NCBI GenBank assembly: GCA_036346255.1
Contig: CM070623.1
Coordinates: 27,906,875-27,970,874, forward strand
Length of the DNA: 64,000 nucleotides
Origin: Ampelocalamus luodianensis
Lineage: Eukaryota; Streptophyta; Magnoliopsida; Poales; Poaceae
Direction: 5' to 3'
Of this stretch, positions 1-11,038 are shown one piece after another. The notes below the pieces were generated by a model. That model was not told where the DNA came from, ran no database searches, and saw only the letters and a program-made list of their open reading frames with translations. The position numbers and the translations under genes are program-made. Position 1 is the stretch's first letter. The number at the start of each line of letters is the position of its first letter.

Positions 1-1139
1 GTAGAGGCCGATCGTATAGCACAAAAAGCCAAATTATACACTCTAATTGAACGTACCTTGTACAAGCGAGGATCTCACAGAGTGTTGATGAGATGCATAT
101 CTCACTCGGATAGCATTAAATTGCTAACCGAAATTCATGAAAGAGTCTGTGGAGCCCATCATTCCTACAGAACATTGGCTGGTAAAGCCTTTAGGCAAGG
201 ATACTACTGGCCAACTGCCTTCATGATGCAAAAGAGCTCGTGACGAAGTGCGTACAATGCCAGTTTCATAGCCGACAAGTACATCAGCCGTCCCAAGCTT
301 TGCAAACAATTCCTCTTTCTTGGCCTTTTGCAACCTGGGGACTAGACATTCTAGGACCTTTCCCAAGAGCACCCGAGGGCTTTGAGTTCTTTTTTTGTCA
401 TGATTGACATGTTCACTAAATGGATCGGCCGCCGCCGCGGTTGTGAAATTACAACTGAGGCTGCCAAGAGGTTTCTCACAAAAAACGTGATCACACGATT
501 TGGTGTACCCAGTCGTATAATCACTGATAACAGTACCCAGTTCTCCAGCAGTAATTTTCAGGAATTCTGTGACGACCTAGGTATCAAGATACATTTCGCC
601 TCTATTGCTCATCTGCAGAGCAATGGAGCAGTTGAGAGAGCCAATGGTATCATAATGCAAGGAATCAAACAACGAGTTTTCGACCAGTTAATTACGCGGT
701 CAGGGGCTTGGGTTCAAGAACTTCCTTCTGTATTATGGGTCGTTGGTACCACAACTAGTCGTGCGACCAGCGAAACACCGTTCTTTTTGTTTACAGGGCT
801 GAAGCCATGCTTCCTCCAGAACTAAAAATCGATTCTGCTCGAACTGATTGCTTTTCCGAAAGTGATCTGTGTGAACGACGACTTGATGACATCAATTTCC
901 TTGAAGAACGACGAAACCAAGCTTTGATACGATCAGCAATCTACCAAAGAAGCCATGTGCCGGTACCACGATCGTTAGATGCAACCTCGCGACCTAGTGT
1001 AGGTGATCCGTTCTTAGAAAATTCGAACCAAGCGGTCGCAACAAACTTTCACCCAAATGGGAATGTCCATACATCGTGGTCGAAGTCACCCACCGAGATC
1101 GATGCGATTAGCTATGTCGGACGGGCAAATTTTGTCTAA
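1..1139 (+). pseudogene. Ty3/gypsy (Tat lineage) pol: integrase 3' part, frameshifted
   Basis: This is the end of a retrotransposon polyprotein that enters from the left edge of the window. Reading through frameshifts, the order is RNase H/integrase linker, HHCC zinc-binding region (His pair at about 150-165, CVQC at about 249-262), and the DDE core. The core shows GLDILGPF, ITDNSTQF and AVERANG, so all three acidic catalytic positions are still recognisable. A charged C-terminal region follows (ERRLDDINFLEERRNQALIRSA, about 860-940). The integrase would insert the element cDNA into host DNA. The frame breaks near 236, where codons continue in another frame, and again near 815, so no functional protein is expected. 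Tat/RIRE2-like assignment rests on the TLYKRG and SYRTLAGKAFRQGYYWP motifs and on the downstream antisense ORF and polypurine tract. Confidence 0.9.
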
Positions 1140-2160
1140 TTCTTGGAATATTGATCAATTGCGTAAGTTCTTCGTTTAATTTCCTGTATTTATTTCATTT
1201 CCTATTTCCATATAGATGCATTTTCCTTTTTCAATGATAAGTATGGTTGTTTGTAATTATTATTCGTTACACCTGGTCATATACCTTTATTGTTGATGAT
1301 TGGTCGAAGAAGACACTCATTCTCTCCGATATTTCTTTAGAAGGGATCTCTAATTACTCATGGGTTCTGACTTAACTGTCAAATACCACACCGGTCTTAG
1401 TCGTGATCATTGCTTCAATGATACACACGCACGACCACATACTCTTTTTTTATAGAAACATAAGAGTATATGGAGTACAACTCAGACATATATATGGTTT
1501 TCTTATTTTGAGAATTCACAGATTAATACTCTATTTCAACATTTTGTTCTACTCGAGTTTGGCTACTGGTCGGGACACGGAAAGCCTCCTAGTCGAAGTC
1601 TCTCCTCTCTGCACGTGGTCCTGCCCACTGGAAGGAGCTTCCAAGCGACAGTCCTTTTCCTACGATCCTCGCTGCCAGTCGGACTTGAGCATGTGCACGT
1701 TTCGCGAAATATTTTATAAATCTTCAATTCTTGAGATTCGTTACGACCAGACTCGAATAATTTATATAAACAAAGGTACTTATCATTTCCTTTTTTGCAT
1801 ACATTCTTACTGCATATCTTCTTATCATCAAAGCCAGTCTTTGTTATATCTTCAGACTATATGTGGTTTCTCACAGTGATTCGATAATGGACAAGATCTA
1901 AACTAGTCGAAATCATAAGCCGGTTCCGACCACATGATTTCCTAGTGTTCACTAGGTCACTGTCACAAACATTATCAGCACTTCAACCATAGTCATTGTT
2001 ATTACTCAGTTTCTTGGTCTACTGCTTTTTTTAGTAACGTTCATCTACTAATATAAGCAGTCGGGGGCTAGGAGATATATGAGTATTTAATAACATTGAT
2101 AAGACAAAATAAGGACTTCATTGATGATAAAAGGTAAGTTTTATTTATAAAGTTTTGAAT
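1140..2160 (+). other. Non-coding 3' spacer of the Tat-type element
   Basis: AT-rich sequence between the integrase end and the antisense ORF. It contains scattered TGGTCG/CGACCA pentamer-type motifs and an internal polypurine-like stretch GTCGGGGGCTA at 2060-2070, similar to the true tract at 3720. I see no supported gene; the 158-codon open frame at 1403-1879 has no recognisable motif. Confidence 0.5.
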
Positions 2161-2171
2161 TTTACATACAT

Positions 2172-3495
2172 CTACTTGTTAGAATCACCATACTGGTCGC
2201 TGCGTGATGGAGATCCGACTTCCATTTCCTCAGCAATTTTCTCTCCGAGAGGTCTTACTTCCTCGAGAAGTTTTGTTGTTTCATCTTCGGAGCAGTCGAA
2301 GTCTTCTTCAACAGCTCTAAGACGAACAGAGGGGTCGGAAGCCTTCAGTTTTGCTAAGGCAACACTAACTCCATTCGCAATAGCTTCATTCATCGTCTTA
2401 GCATGGTTCTCTCGAAAGAGTGTTATCACTTCCTTGAGATCTTCGAGTTGATGGTCGAGAAAATTGATTCTCTCCTCAGGATCTCCTAGAATGGGCAGTT
2501 GAGTTCCCGACCCCAGGTCGAAGAGCATCTTGTTCAGAGCCTTGACTTTGTCTTCAAGACTCCAATCGAGTTCAGCCCCTTGGCCACGTTCAAACTCAAG
2601 AGTGTTTTCTACTCGTTCAAATGCAAGAGTTTTTTCTACACGAGTGGATAAAGTTAACACACACTTTAAAAATTGGACTCGTGGGATACTGGTTAAGTCT
2701 ACGATGAGTTTCCTCTGATTTTCTTCTCACAAGAGTCAAAAACCTCCTTCTGCCTGGTCATCGCATGCTCGATCGACCGGTCTTTACTTTGATTTTCTTC
2801 CCTAAGTTTTATTATTATGGCTTCCTTAGCCACGACCTCTTCTTTAATTTTTTCTAAATCTATCAAATATGATAGACAGAGAAGATTGAATTATGAAAGA
2901 AGAACAGGATGATAAAATAGAGGAAGTCAAGTCAAAAGAGAAAAGTTCTTACTTCTCAATTCGGAATGCTTTTGCTCCAGAGTTTTTATTCGCTGGGTCA
3001 GTCCTCCGACCACAGCATATTTCTCGACCATATGCTACAAAAATAAAATCCCTTTCTTTTGGTATGTTTCCAAAGAAACTTCAAAGGAAAGAGTTATAAA
3101 AATGGTCGTAGAACACTTACCCGAATTGCCATGTCATTATATTCGGCAAAAATCATATCTGGACCTATCTCAGCTTGACGGTCCGATATCTTTCCCTAGG
3201 CCTTGTCAAGTTCCTTATCCTCGATAAATCGAGAGGAAAAAGGAAACTTGTTAACCTGAGAGGTATTTCCAGGAGGAGGTAGAACCTGTTGAGGGTCTCT
3301 GGAGATGACTACCTCCGAGAAGGAGTAAGGATTACTAGAGGATCTTGAGTAGATGTCGGAACTGAAACCTGCTCGGGGATTCTTTAACCACTTCATCCTC
3401 TGCAGTCGGAGCTTGAGGAGTGCCTTCCATGACCTCCTCTTCCCCAGGAACCTTTTCCTGAGGGGTGTTCTGGTCGGACACGACTGGAACACCAA
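2172..3495 (-). pseudogene. Antisense ORF of Tat-lineage retrotransposon, broken
   Basis: Reading on the minus strand, an N-terminal part (3495-3196) ends with PFSSRFIEDKELDKA, and a C-terminal part (2660-2172) contains a Glu/Lys/Leu-rich coiled-coil-like stretch (LEDLKEVITLFRENHAKTM and following residues). These resemble the antisense ORF that many grass Tat-lineage elements carry between pol and the 3' LTR. Its function is not established; the known homologues are coiled-coil-rich and are annotated as unclassified transposon protein. Here the segments lie in separate frames with about 0.5 kb between them, which could be an intron or decay. The opposite orientation to pol, and the position just before the polypurine tract, support the identification. 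Confidence 0.6.
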
Positions 3496-3719
3496 AAGAT
3501 CTACTTTCTAAGGGTTATTTATAGCCTTCAGATTGTGATAATAATTAAAAAAGAAGATAAGAGTAGAAGTTCAACGGACACAGAAACTCTTCAGTTCCCA
3601 AGGATAGTTCTCAACTTTAAAGTGAATATAAACCGCTTCAAATGTCATTGCATTTAAAGAGCGTCAACCCGATACGACTTCGACGGAAGAAAAGTGTTCA
3701 CACGACTAATTCATTTAAA

Positions 3720-3731
3720 GTTCGGGGGCTA
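3720..3731 (+). other. Polypurine tract of the Tat-type element
   Basis: GTTCGGGGGCTA immediately precedes a TG that can start an LTR. This G-run followed by CTA is the usual plus-strand priming site of Tat/RIRE2-like elements. A second similar run lies at 2060-2070. Confidence 0.65.
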
Positions 3732-3733
3732 GC

Positions 3734-4345
3734 TGACGAGGATTAAAACCTCTATGTATTATTTTTAATACATAAAAGACCATACGTCTTCATGGTCGTA
3801 ACCCCTGAGGTGCACGACCTCACTGGTCGTAGAGATTCCAGATGTTACACAATGGGTACCCTGGTCGGACAAGGCCTATACCAAGCTCCCGACTAGGAGA
3901 ATTGCTCGTAAAGGGTATGAACTGATACTTGGAACTGATTCCAGGTATATTCTCTACCGTGTGATGAATGGAACACGTGCATATTCCATACCATACGACA
4001 TTTCTTATCCAGAAGCATTGATGAACAACCACCATGCGGTTAAGAATCTCACAAGCATACAACCGCCAAACGGTTGATATAACTCCGACCAGTCGCGACG
4101 CTTCACATTAGACGTCTTCTCCAGAAGTAACTGCCACCTCTTCAAGGGCTATTTAAAGATAGAGCATGGATGGAAAAAAAGGATACGAGCATCAGACCAG
4201 AGCATAGACCTTAGATTCGTGTTTCTAGTCTGACATTGTAAGATAACAAGTAGTACCCTCCGTGTGAACATGGGTAGTTCATCATCCAGTCAGGAGACAT
4301 TTCCTGTAAATCCCAATTCATATTAATAAAAGAGCAGTCCCATTA
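3734..4345 (+). mobile_element. 3' LTR (or LTR part) of the Tat-type element
   Basis: The sequence starts with TGACGAGG directly after the polypurine tract and has no coding potential. It holds many TGGTCG-type motifs and an AATAAA at about 4326. The right border is uncertain because I could not find a second copy or a target-site duplication; a gag gene of another element begins by 4386. Confidence 0.5.
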
Positions 4346-4385
4346 TCTCCCCAGATTTCCCACGTCATTCTCTCCTTTTCTTTTC

Positions 4386-5672
4386 ATAAGATCGATGTCT
4401 TGATCGTCGACAGAACTCAAGGGAAGAGCTTATCCTAAAGCTTATTTGGAGTGGGAGATGCGTGTCAAGCAAATCTTCGACAACCATAACTACTCCGAAG
4501 AAAAGAAGGTTCGTGTTGCTTCAATTGATTTCACCAGATACGCTATTATTTGGTTGGATCAATTGAACTGTACAGGATATCGTCCACACACTTGGGAGGG
4601 GATGAAATAAGTCATGAGGACTAGATTTGTTTCAGTGTACTATACCAGGACACTGCATACAAAGCTATGTCGCCTATCTCAAGGCTCCAAGTCTGTGGAT
4701 GAGTACTATCAAGAGATGCAAGTGTTCATGATTCGTACTGGTGTTCGTGAGTCCGCTGAAGCTACCATGACACGTTTCTTTGAAGGGCTGAACATTGACG
4801 TGCAGAATCGCGTTGATTTGATGCAGTATAACACCGTACAAGAGCTTCTTCACCAAGCAGAGCGTGTTGAACAATGGGTGAGGGACAACCATCCAAAGGT
4901 TGGTCGCACCAATCCATCGAATTGGAGGCGTCCAATTCAGCCAGATGGTGAAGGAGGTTCAAGTTCTAAGCTAGTTGTATCCACCAACCCGGTGGGACTA
5001 CAATTGAAAGAAGCTTCAAAGGCCATAAGTACAGCAAGCAAGTAGGCATCTAAATCCAATTCGAGTGCCTTCTCTCTGTTCAAACACGTGACATTGAGTG
5101 CTAAAAGTGCAAGGGTAGAAGGCACATGAAGAAAGATTGCCCAAATTCAAAACAAGTGCTACTCGTACAAGAAGGATATGCATCAGAGAGTGATAGCGAT
5201 GACGCTGATCATAAAAAAGAGCCATCCAAGGATTCCAACATCGAAGTCGTGTATTGTGATCATGAAGTGGGTCCAATGTTGATGACTCACAAAGTGAATG
5301 GTGACAATACGCTGATCGTCGAGAAGGGACAGCGACGTGGAGTCTTCCAAACCCAATGCATGATCAAGGGCAAACGGTGCAAGCTGATGATCGATGAAGT
5401 AAGCTACAACAATGTGATCAGTAAGGACATAGTTGATGCACTCTCATTGACAACATGATGTCATCCTAAGCCATACTATATGCAATGGCTTCACAATGTT
5501 GGTAAGTTGAAAGTTACACATAAAGTCTTAATACCATTTTCAATTGATGGTTATGAAGATAAGGTGGAGTGCGACGTCGTGACGATGCACATATGTCACA
5601 TATTGCTGGGGTGTCCATGGCAGTTTGATCGCAACGTTACACACCAAGGAGAGCTAATCATTTCACATTGAT
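4386..5672 (+). pseudogene. Ty3/gypsy gag-protease, second element, decayed
   Basis: In three partial frames the region reads as a retrotransposon gag. It starts near AYLKWEMRVKQIF, continues through MRTRFVSVYYTRTLHTKL and GSKSVDEYYQEMQ (about 4614-4720), and reaches a CCHC zinc knuckle at 5101-5143 that is interrupted by a stop codon (C-stop-KCKGRRHMKKDC). The retroviral-type protease domain follows (5330-5670: RRGVFQTQCMIKGKRCKLMID). The protease active-site loop is expected to read D-G-G/S-x but here reads IDEVSYNN, so the catalytic motif is lost. Stops at 4608, 5045 and 5458 break the frame. Sequence homology stops near 5672, before reverse transcriptase. Confidence 0.85.
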
Positions 5673-5813
5673 GCATAGAGGTGTGTTGCATTCTTTGCTG
5701 CCAAAAAGAGATGAGGAGATTCATTCTGATATTGTTATCAAGAGCAATGATCTTCTGAAGAATACCCCGAAATCGAGGATGGTTTCGCTTGAAGGGGGAG
5801 GGGATGATGCGAG

Positions 5814-6355
5814 CATCCCTACGACCAGTTCGGATATCCCTATGACCAGTTCGGATATCCTTACGACCAGTCCTGTTCGGGTAAAGGGAGACAAGATAAA
5901 GCTAGGTGAAAGCCAAGCTAGGAGGAAGCGAGGTCCACGACCAGTTCCACAAGGTCTACAACCAGCTCCTAGAGGTCTACGACCAGATTCCCAAGGTCTA
6001 CAACCAGCTCCTGGGGGTCTACGACCACTTCACCAAGGTCTACGACCACTTCCACAGGATCCACGACCACTTCAAGAAGGTCTACAACCAATTTCACCAG
6101 CTCTACGACCAGTACTTGGTGGAAGGAGTACTCGTCGGGAACAGTACCCGACGGAAGGAGCACTCGTCGTGAACAGTATTCGGCGAGAGGTGTACCCAAC
6201 GGGAACAGTACTCGGCGCCAACAATACTCGGTGGGAACATTCAACGTCCAGGTGGTCTACGACCACAACCAGTTGGTCTACAACCACAACCAGTTGGCCC
6301 ACAACCACGACTAGATAGCCTACGACCAAGTCCACGACCGGGAGATCCGAACTAA
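5814..6355 (+). repeat. Coding tandem repeats: TTSSDI units and Gly-Leu-Arg/Gln-Pro heptads
   Basis: Three repeat types follow the protease relic. At 5818-5873 a 24-bp unit gives TTSSDIPM-like peptides. From 5938, eight consecutive 21-bp units run to 6105, each encoding a heptad of the form RP-x-x-x-GL or QP-x-x-x-GL; no unit changes the frame. From about 6120 to 6237 a shorter unit around GGGAACAGTACTCGGC intervenes. Heptad units then resume at 6249-6330 in another frame, ending at a TAA near 6353. The conserved 21-bp period suggests that the array expanded while translated. Its role and origin are unknown. Confidence 0.8.
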
Positions 6356-6973
6356 ATCATGAGAAGGATTCTTACGGCTTAGATATTTCGTTTGTAGATA
6401 AGTTTTGGTGTATATCTCTTAGTTTGATTTGGTTGTAATCTTTTCATAACTGTATTAGGAAAGAATTTCGGTTGTAATCTTTCTATAACTGTATTAGGAA
6501 AGAATCTTTATATGATACAAGAGTTAGAGATAGAATCGGCCGCACTCGTAGGTGTCAATATAAGGCCAGGGCATTGCCCATTGTAAGGGGAGAAGAATTT
6601 GGATAGAAGAAATACAGAAAAATCACGGCGACTTTGTAGTGCAGTATCTTGCGTGTTTGTTGAGGTTTTCCCATCTAGGGTTTGCTTAGGTTTGAGCAAA
6701 GCAAGAACGCAACGTTCTTGAGATTGCCTACCTAATCTACACGATTCAACTCGCCTAATTTGTGATCTTTGCTGCTCACGGTTTAGAGAGGCTTCAAGTT
6801 CATGCTTCTAATCGTCCTGTGGTTGATTAGTGCGTGAATATCTGGATATCTATCTACACTGCAACGTGGTCGAAGAAGCTGCTGTGTCTTCATCACCACA
6901 AGGTTCAAGGAGGGTTGAACCCTAGCCGCAAGGACAATCCTGTTGTGCGTACCGTGAAAGATCGGGCCACCCT
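6356..6973 (+). mobile_element. LTR-like 3' end of the second gypsy element
   Basis: This is non-coding sequence after the repeat array. It contains a 40-bp tandem duplication (6430-6468 and 6470-6508, GGTTGTAATCTTTTCATAAC-type units) and a leader-like region with CATCTAGGGTTTGC. It ends near ATCGGGCCACCC, where hAT sequence begins. The composition and the position after a gypsy coding relic fit an LTR, but I found no partner LTR, so the borders are approximate. Confidence 0.45.
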
Positions 6974-6975
6974 AT

Positions 6976-8551
6976 GCATCAGCTAGTTTTACTAGTTGGT
7001 CCGTATCAATCACTAAGAAGATCAAGTACAGTACCAAATGCTTTAATTTTAGCCCTAGGATCTAAAAGGAATGCAAATACATATAGGAAAGGGATTTCTC
7101 TCCAATATTTAAGGTATTTAGATTTCATGAAAGTAACAACATCGCATAAAACTAAGTCATTTCATACATTTTCAATTGAGTAGCAATCCGTAAAATAGTA
7201 TGCACAATGATAGGAGATGTTGATAGTAGACAGTAGATAAGGCAACAGTTGCCTCATAAAAAATTTCTAAAAATGACAATATCTTCTCAGCGACGAACCA
7301 ATGTTGCTCAGTTAATAGTATGCTACCATCAATGCTATGATAGTGCGTTTGAATAAAAACAGAAAAAGTACACTTGTGTGGTAAAAGATTCTTAAGCATG
7401 AGGTAAGTAGAGTTCCACCTTACCTCCATATCCAAAATGAACTTTCTTGGACGTACACCCATCGCCCTGCAGAAGTTTTTATATTGTGCTATTCCTACGT
7501 TAAATTTATTCAAGAAAGAAATCGTATCGCGAAAAGTTTTAATATACAGACTTAACCTCTTCAAACCATAATTGACTATAATGTTGATAATATGACAAGC
7601 ACATCATTGATGTAGTAAGAAGGAATCGGCGTATGTACTCAACACTGGAGTAAGAATGTCCATGACCCTAGAGTTTGAAGCGGCGTTGTCTAAAGTAATT
7701 ACAAATATTTTGTCCATAAGACCAAAGTCTTCTACGACTTTGATAATACAGTTCACAATATTCTCACCCGTGTGTGCTACATCAATTAATTTCAAAACTA
7801 TAATCCTTTTCTCCATTATTCAATCGTCATTAACATAATGCGCAACTACACTAAGGTAATCCTCCCTAGCCCGACCACTTCATATGTCCGAGGTTAGGGC
7901 CACCGAAAATGTGTACGTACTAAATAGTTTCTTTATTTTATTACAATGTTCATTATAGTATTTTACTAGATTTCTAGTTGTTGTTTGTCTAGAAACGGAA
8001 GAAAATATAGGATTATGCATAGTCCTAATATAATTTTGGAAAGAAGCAAACTTGCCAAAGTCTAACAGAAAATCCTCAGGAGCAATTAAACGACATAGAG
8101 ATTGGCGGGCTATCTAAGGATCGTGGTCCCAGCTACATACCGTACCGTCAGGGTTGTATTGTGGATGTGTCTGCCTCATCATCAATCCTTGCTTGGCTCG
8201 ACATCTTGTAGCATGTCTAAGCAAGTGCTCTGTTCCACCTGTAGACTTTGCAGAAAATTCATGGCGATAAATTTTACAAATAGAATATGGTACCTCATTT
8301 CTCGCCGCGTCTTGCTTGGTTGTCCTGTCGAAATTCTCCCACATCCCCAATGTAGACGGTCTCGACCTCTTTGCTCTGGTTGCTGTGGAGGCTGATGCTG
8401 CCGTGGAGCCTGATGACGGAACTCCTCCTTGCCCTTCTTCCGGTGAAACCTCCGGTTGGCCTGAGGCAGCCGCAGCCATCTCTATGGATGCAATTTCCTC
8501 CGGTGAAAGTCCGTAGTCACCAAGAGCAAAGCTATCGTAGCGACTGTCCAT
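6976..8551 (-). pseudogene. hAT transposase, BED zinc finger (RICESLEEPER-like) type
   Basis: On the minus strand the protein starts at 8551. An acidic, Ala/Ser-rich N-terminus precedes a BED-type finger (MWENFDRTTKQ to STGGTEHLLRHATRC, about residues 68-125). The first zinc cysteine pair, normally CKYC, reads CKIY, so one ligand is lost. Further down are hAT catalytic-domain pieces at 7816-7604 (TLDNAASN) and 7564-7172 (MEVRWNSTYLML). A last piece near 7095-6985 reads YVFAFLLDPRAKIKAFG, as in DUF4413/hAT C-terminal regions. The dimerisation region is missing. Several frame breaks make it non-functional. Confidence 0.85.
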
Positions 8552-8937
8552 AACGAAAACTGCAAAATCGAAACTAACACTATTATTACTTTCATCTCAG
8601 TATAACAAGAACTAACAATAAAAGCATTACAAAAATAATATTATACCTCTTTCACTGACTTGCGGTCGAAAATAGAATTTTCCAAATTTTGGCACAATTT
8701 TTTTGAATTATGCCAAATTAGCTCAACACGGATTTGAATTTGCACAACACAATTTGAAAGAGAGAATGGAGAATGAAGGGGTGCTGAATGAGGAGGGTAT
8801 GGTGGCTATTTATAGGAAACATTTCGGGATTTTTTTGATTTTTTTTCTATTTTTTATGACCCAAACAGTCAAAAATGGTCACAAAAATGATAAAAATGAC
8901 CCTAACGGTCAATTTTCGTCGGGTCATGTTGTGCCAA
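8552..8937 (-). mobile_element. 5' non-coding and terminal region of the BED-type hAT element
   Basis: The segment lies upstream of the transposase start. It carries short repeats (GTCAAAAATGGTC, AAAATGACCCTAACGGTC) and ends with GTCGGGTCATGTTGTGCC, which resembles the GGGCCGTGTCGTGCC-rich subterminal sequence of grass hAT elements. Chromovirus protease sequence begins immediately after. Confidence 0.5.
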
Positions 8938-10530
8938 ACTATCTTCTAGTTTTACTTCCTTCAGACTGGTCAGGATAGAACTCTCTTGAACAAAGATCTT
9001 GGGTCTGAATTCTACTTGGATTTCTTGTTCAGTGGTGAGGGTGATAGACCTATTGGCACGGTCTATCTGGCCTTGATTCTTAGCTAGCCAATCCATTCTG
9101 AGAATCATATCCAATCCTTGGGAGTGCAAGACTATTAAGTCTACCACGAAGGGTACTCCTGATATTTTCAAGGTAAGGTTTGGGCATAGGGAACTAGTCC
9201 TCATTTCCGAGTCCGGAGAATAGATTAACATAGGGTTAATCAAAGGAGAGATAGATAACCTATATTTTCCCACAAACTTAGTTGAAACAAAAGAATGTGA
9301 AGCTCCTGAATCAAATAAAACTGATGCTGATACTGAATTGACAAGGAACGTACCAAGGACCACATCTGGTGTAGTCTAAGCTTCTTCTGCTGTGACGTGA
9401 GTCACACGTCCTTTGATGAATTGGACTGGTGGCTTTACAACTGGAGTGCTGCTAGGTGCTAGAACTCCCTGATTGGGTCGGGTTGGGATTGCTGGCTGCT
9501 GCTTCTTCGGGCACTTATTGGCATAGTGCCCTAATTCATTACAATGGAAGCAAGTAACTCCTGCGGTTGAGGTAAGTGTCTTCTTTTGAAACTGGCCTCC
9601 GGGAGAAGTGTTGCGGAGACCGGAGTTGACTGGGCGTTGAGCTGGCGAAGGTGCCTTGGTCGAAGAGGATTGGAATCTCCCATGCTGAGGTGGCTGAGGC
9701 TGGGTGGTGCGAGGCTTGGGAAAACCCCCCGAGTTGAACTTCTGGGATGCCATCATTCTCTTGCGATTTTCCATTTCTAGGTGCTTACCCTCCTGACGGA
9801 TATCCTTGCTCACCAACTGCTGAAAGTCAGTGTAGTCTTGAGCAATGAGGCGGACTGAGAGATCATTGTTGTGCCCTTCCAAGAATCGTTCTTGCTTGGC
9901 CTCATCAGTCGCCATATCTGCTGGTGTATAACGGTCTAACTGGTTGAACTTGTGCAAATACTCATTGACTGAGCGGTTGCCCTGGCGCAAGTTGTGGAAC
10001 TTTTTCTTCTTCAGGGTTATCATGCCCGGTGGAATGTTTGCACGGCGAAATGCCTGCGCAAATTCGTCCCAAGTGATGGTCTGAGCAGTAACGTGAGACT
10101 GGGTGAAGTTGTCCCACCACTCTAATGTTGGTCCATTCAGCTAGTGAGACACGAACAAAACCCTCTCATGATCAGTATACTGGACCATATCTAGTTCCTT
10201 GCCGACTGCCCTGAGCCAATTATCAGCCTCCATTGGCTTGGCACTGCCGGAGAAGGTCGGGGGACGCATCCTCATGAACTCAGATATGTTGGCCCTTAGA
10301 GGAGGTGGGGCGTGAGCTTGAGGTTGAGCTGTTACTGCTTGCAAGTTCTGTGCGTTGTTGATCGATTACGCGAGCAGATTAATCAGTTGAGCCTGGTTGG
10401 CCATCATTTGGCACCAATCGGGTCCTTCAGCTGGAGGGGGTGGTGGTGGTGGAATTGGGTTCTCTTGACCACCCACATTCTCTTTGTCCTGACTGCTGGT
10501 GCTGCCACTACCATTGCCAGTAGTCACCAT
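8930..10530 (-). pseudogene. Chromovirus (element A) gag-protease, broken
   Basis: The gag start is the minus-strand ATG at 10528-10530, followed by a Gly/Ser- and Pro-rich N-terminus. The first stop comes about 50 codons in, at a LLA-stop position that looks like a CAA to TAA change. The frame continues with FMRMRPPTFSGSAKPMEADNWL (10344-10141), another stop, the capsid part (10023-9600), and the zinc knuckle CFHCNELGHYANKC at about 9545-9490. The protease has an intact LFDSGASHSF motif (about 9325) and ends near 8930, where the sequence switches to hAT. Reverse transcriptase and everything after it are missing. Confidence 0.9.
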
Positions 10531-11026
10531 CTGCTAGATCTCCAAAGATCTAGGAAGAAGGGGAGAACTAAGGGGGGTAGAGTGAAACAAACAACCCAAA
10601 CAAAATGACTAGAGACTAGTCGTAGCAAAGCTTACGACTAGGTGGTCGAAACAAGACTTACAACCACTCGAGAAGCTTTTTTCAAATAACTTTAATAGCC
10701 TTATACAACGTTCTACTCGGTGCTCGTGGTCTTCGGGGATCTTTGCACGACAAGGTCCTCTTGACGGCTTTAGGCCTTGTGGTCTCGGACACCATGGTTA
10801 CTAATTGTGAGACCATCTATGGAAATTTTCAACGGAAAGAGGATCCATTTAACATTATAAAATGGTGAAAAGAGAATTAGGTAAAGAAGGATTGCTAAAA
10901 AAGCTAAGAATAGATAGATGACCAAGATAAGGAGAGAACAAATTATTTTTCTTGTTATATAAAATAAGTTTTGAAGACTTTCTTCTAATGGCTATTCTAA
11001 CTAGGTTACGACCTACAATCGATATG
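10531..11026 (-). other. Leader of element A between primer site and gag
   Basis: Non-coding sequence of the length and position expected for the 5' untranslated leader of a chromovirus. I see no ORF with recognisable content. Confidence 0.5.
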
Positions 11027-11038
11027 GCTCTGATACCA
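11027..11038 (-). other. Primer binding site, initiator tRNA-Met type (element A)
   Basis: The minus strand reads TGGTATCAGAGC, complementary to the 3' end of tRNA-iMet, five bases after the end of LTR A. It fixes LTR A as the 5' LTR and the element orientation as minus. Confidence 0.9.

Noticed and set aside
2060..2070. GTCGGGGGCTA as the LTR-adjacent polypurine tract
   Set aside because: No LTR-like sequence starts after it and the antisense ORF follows; the tract at 3720-3731 is followed by TGACG and non-coding sequence.
5938..6105. CRISPR-like array of regular 21-bp units
   Set aside because: Units are contiguous without spacers, vary in sequence and preserve a reading frame; the genome is eukaryotic.
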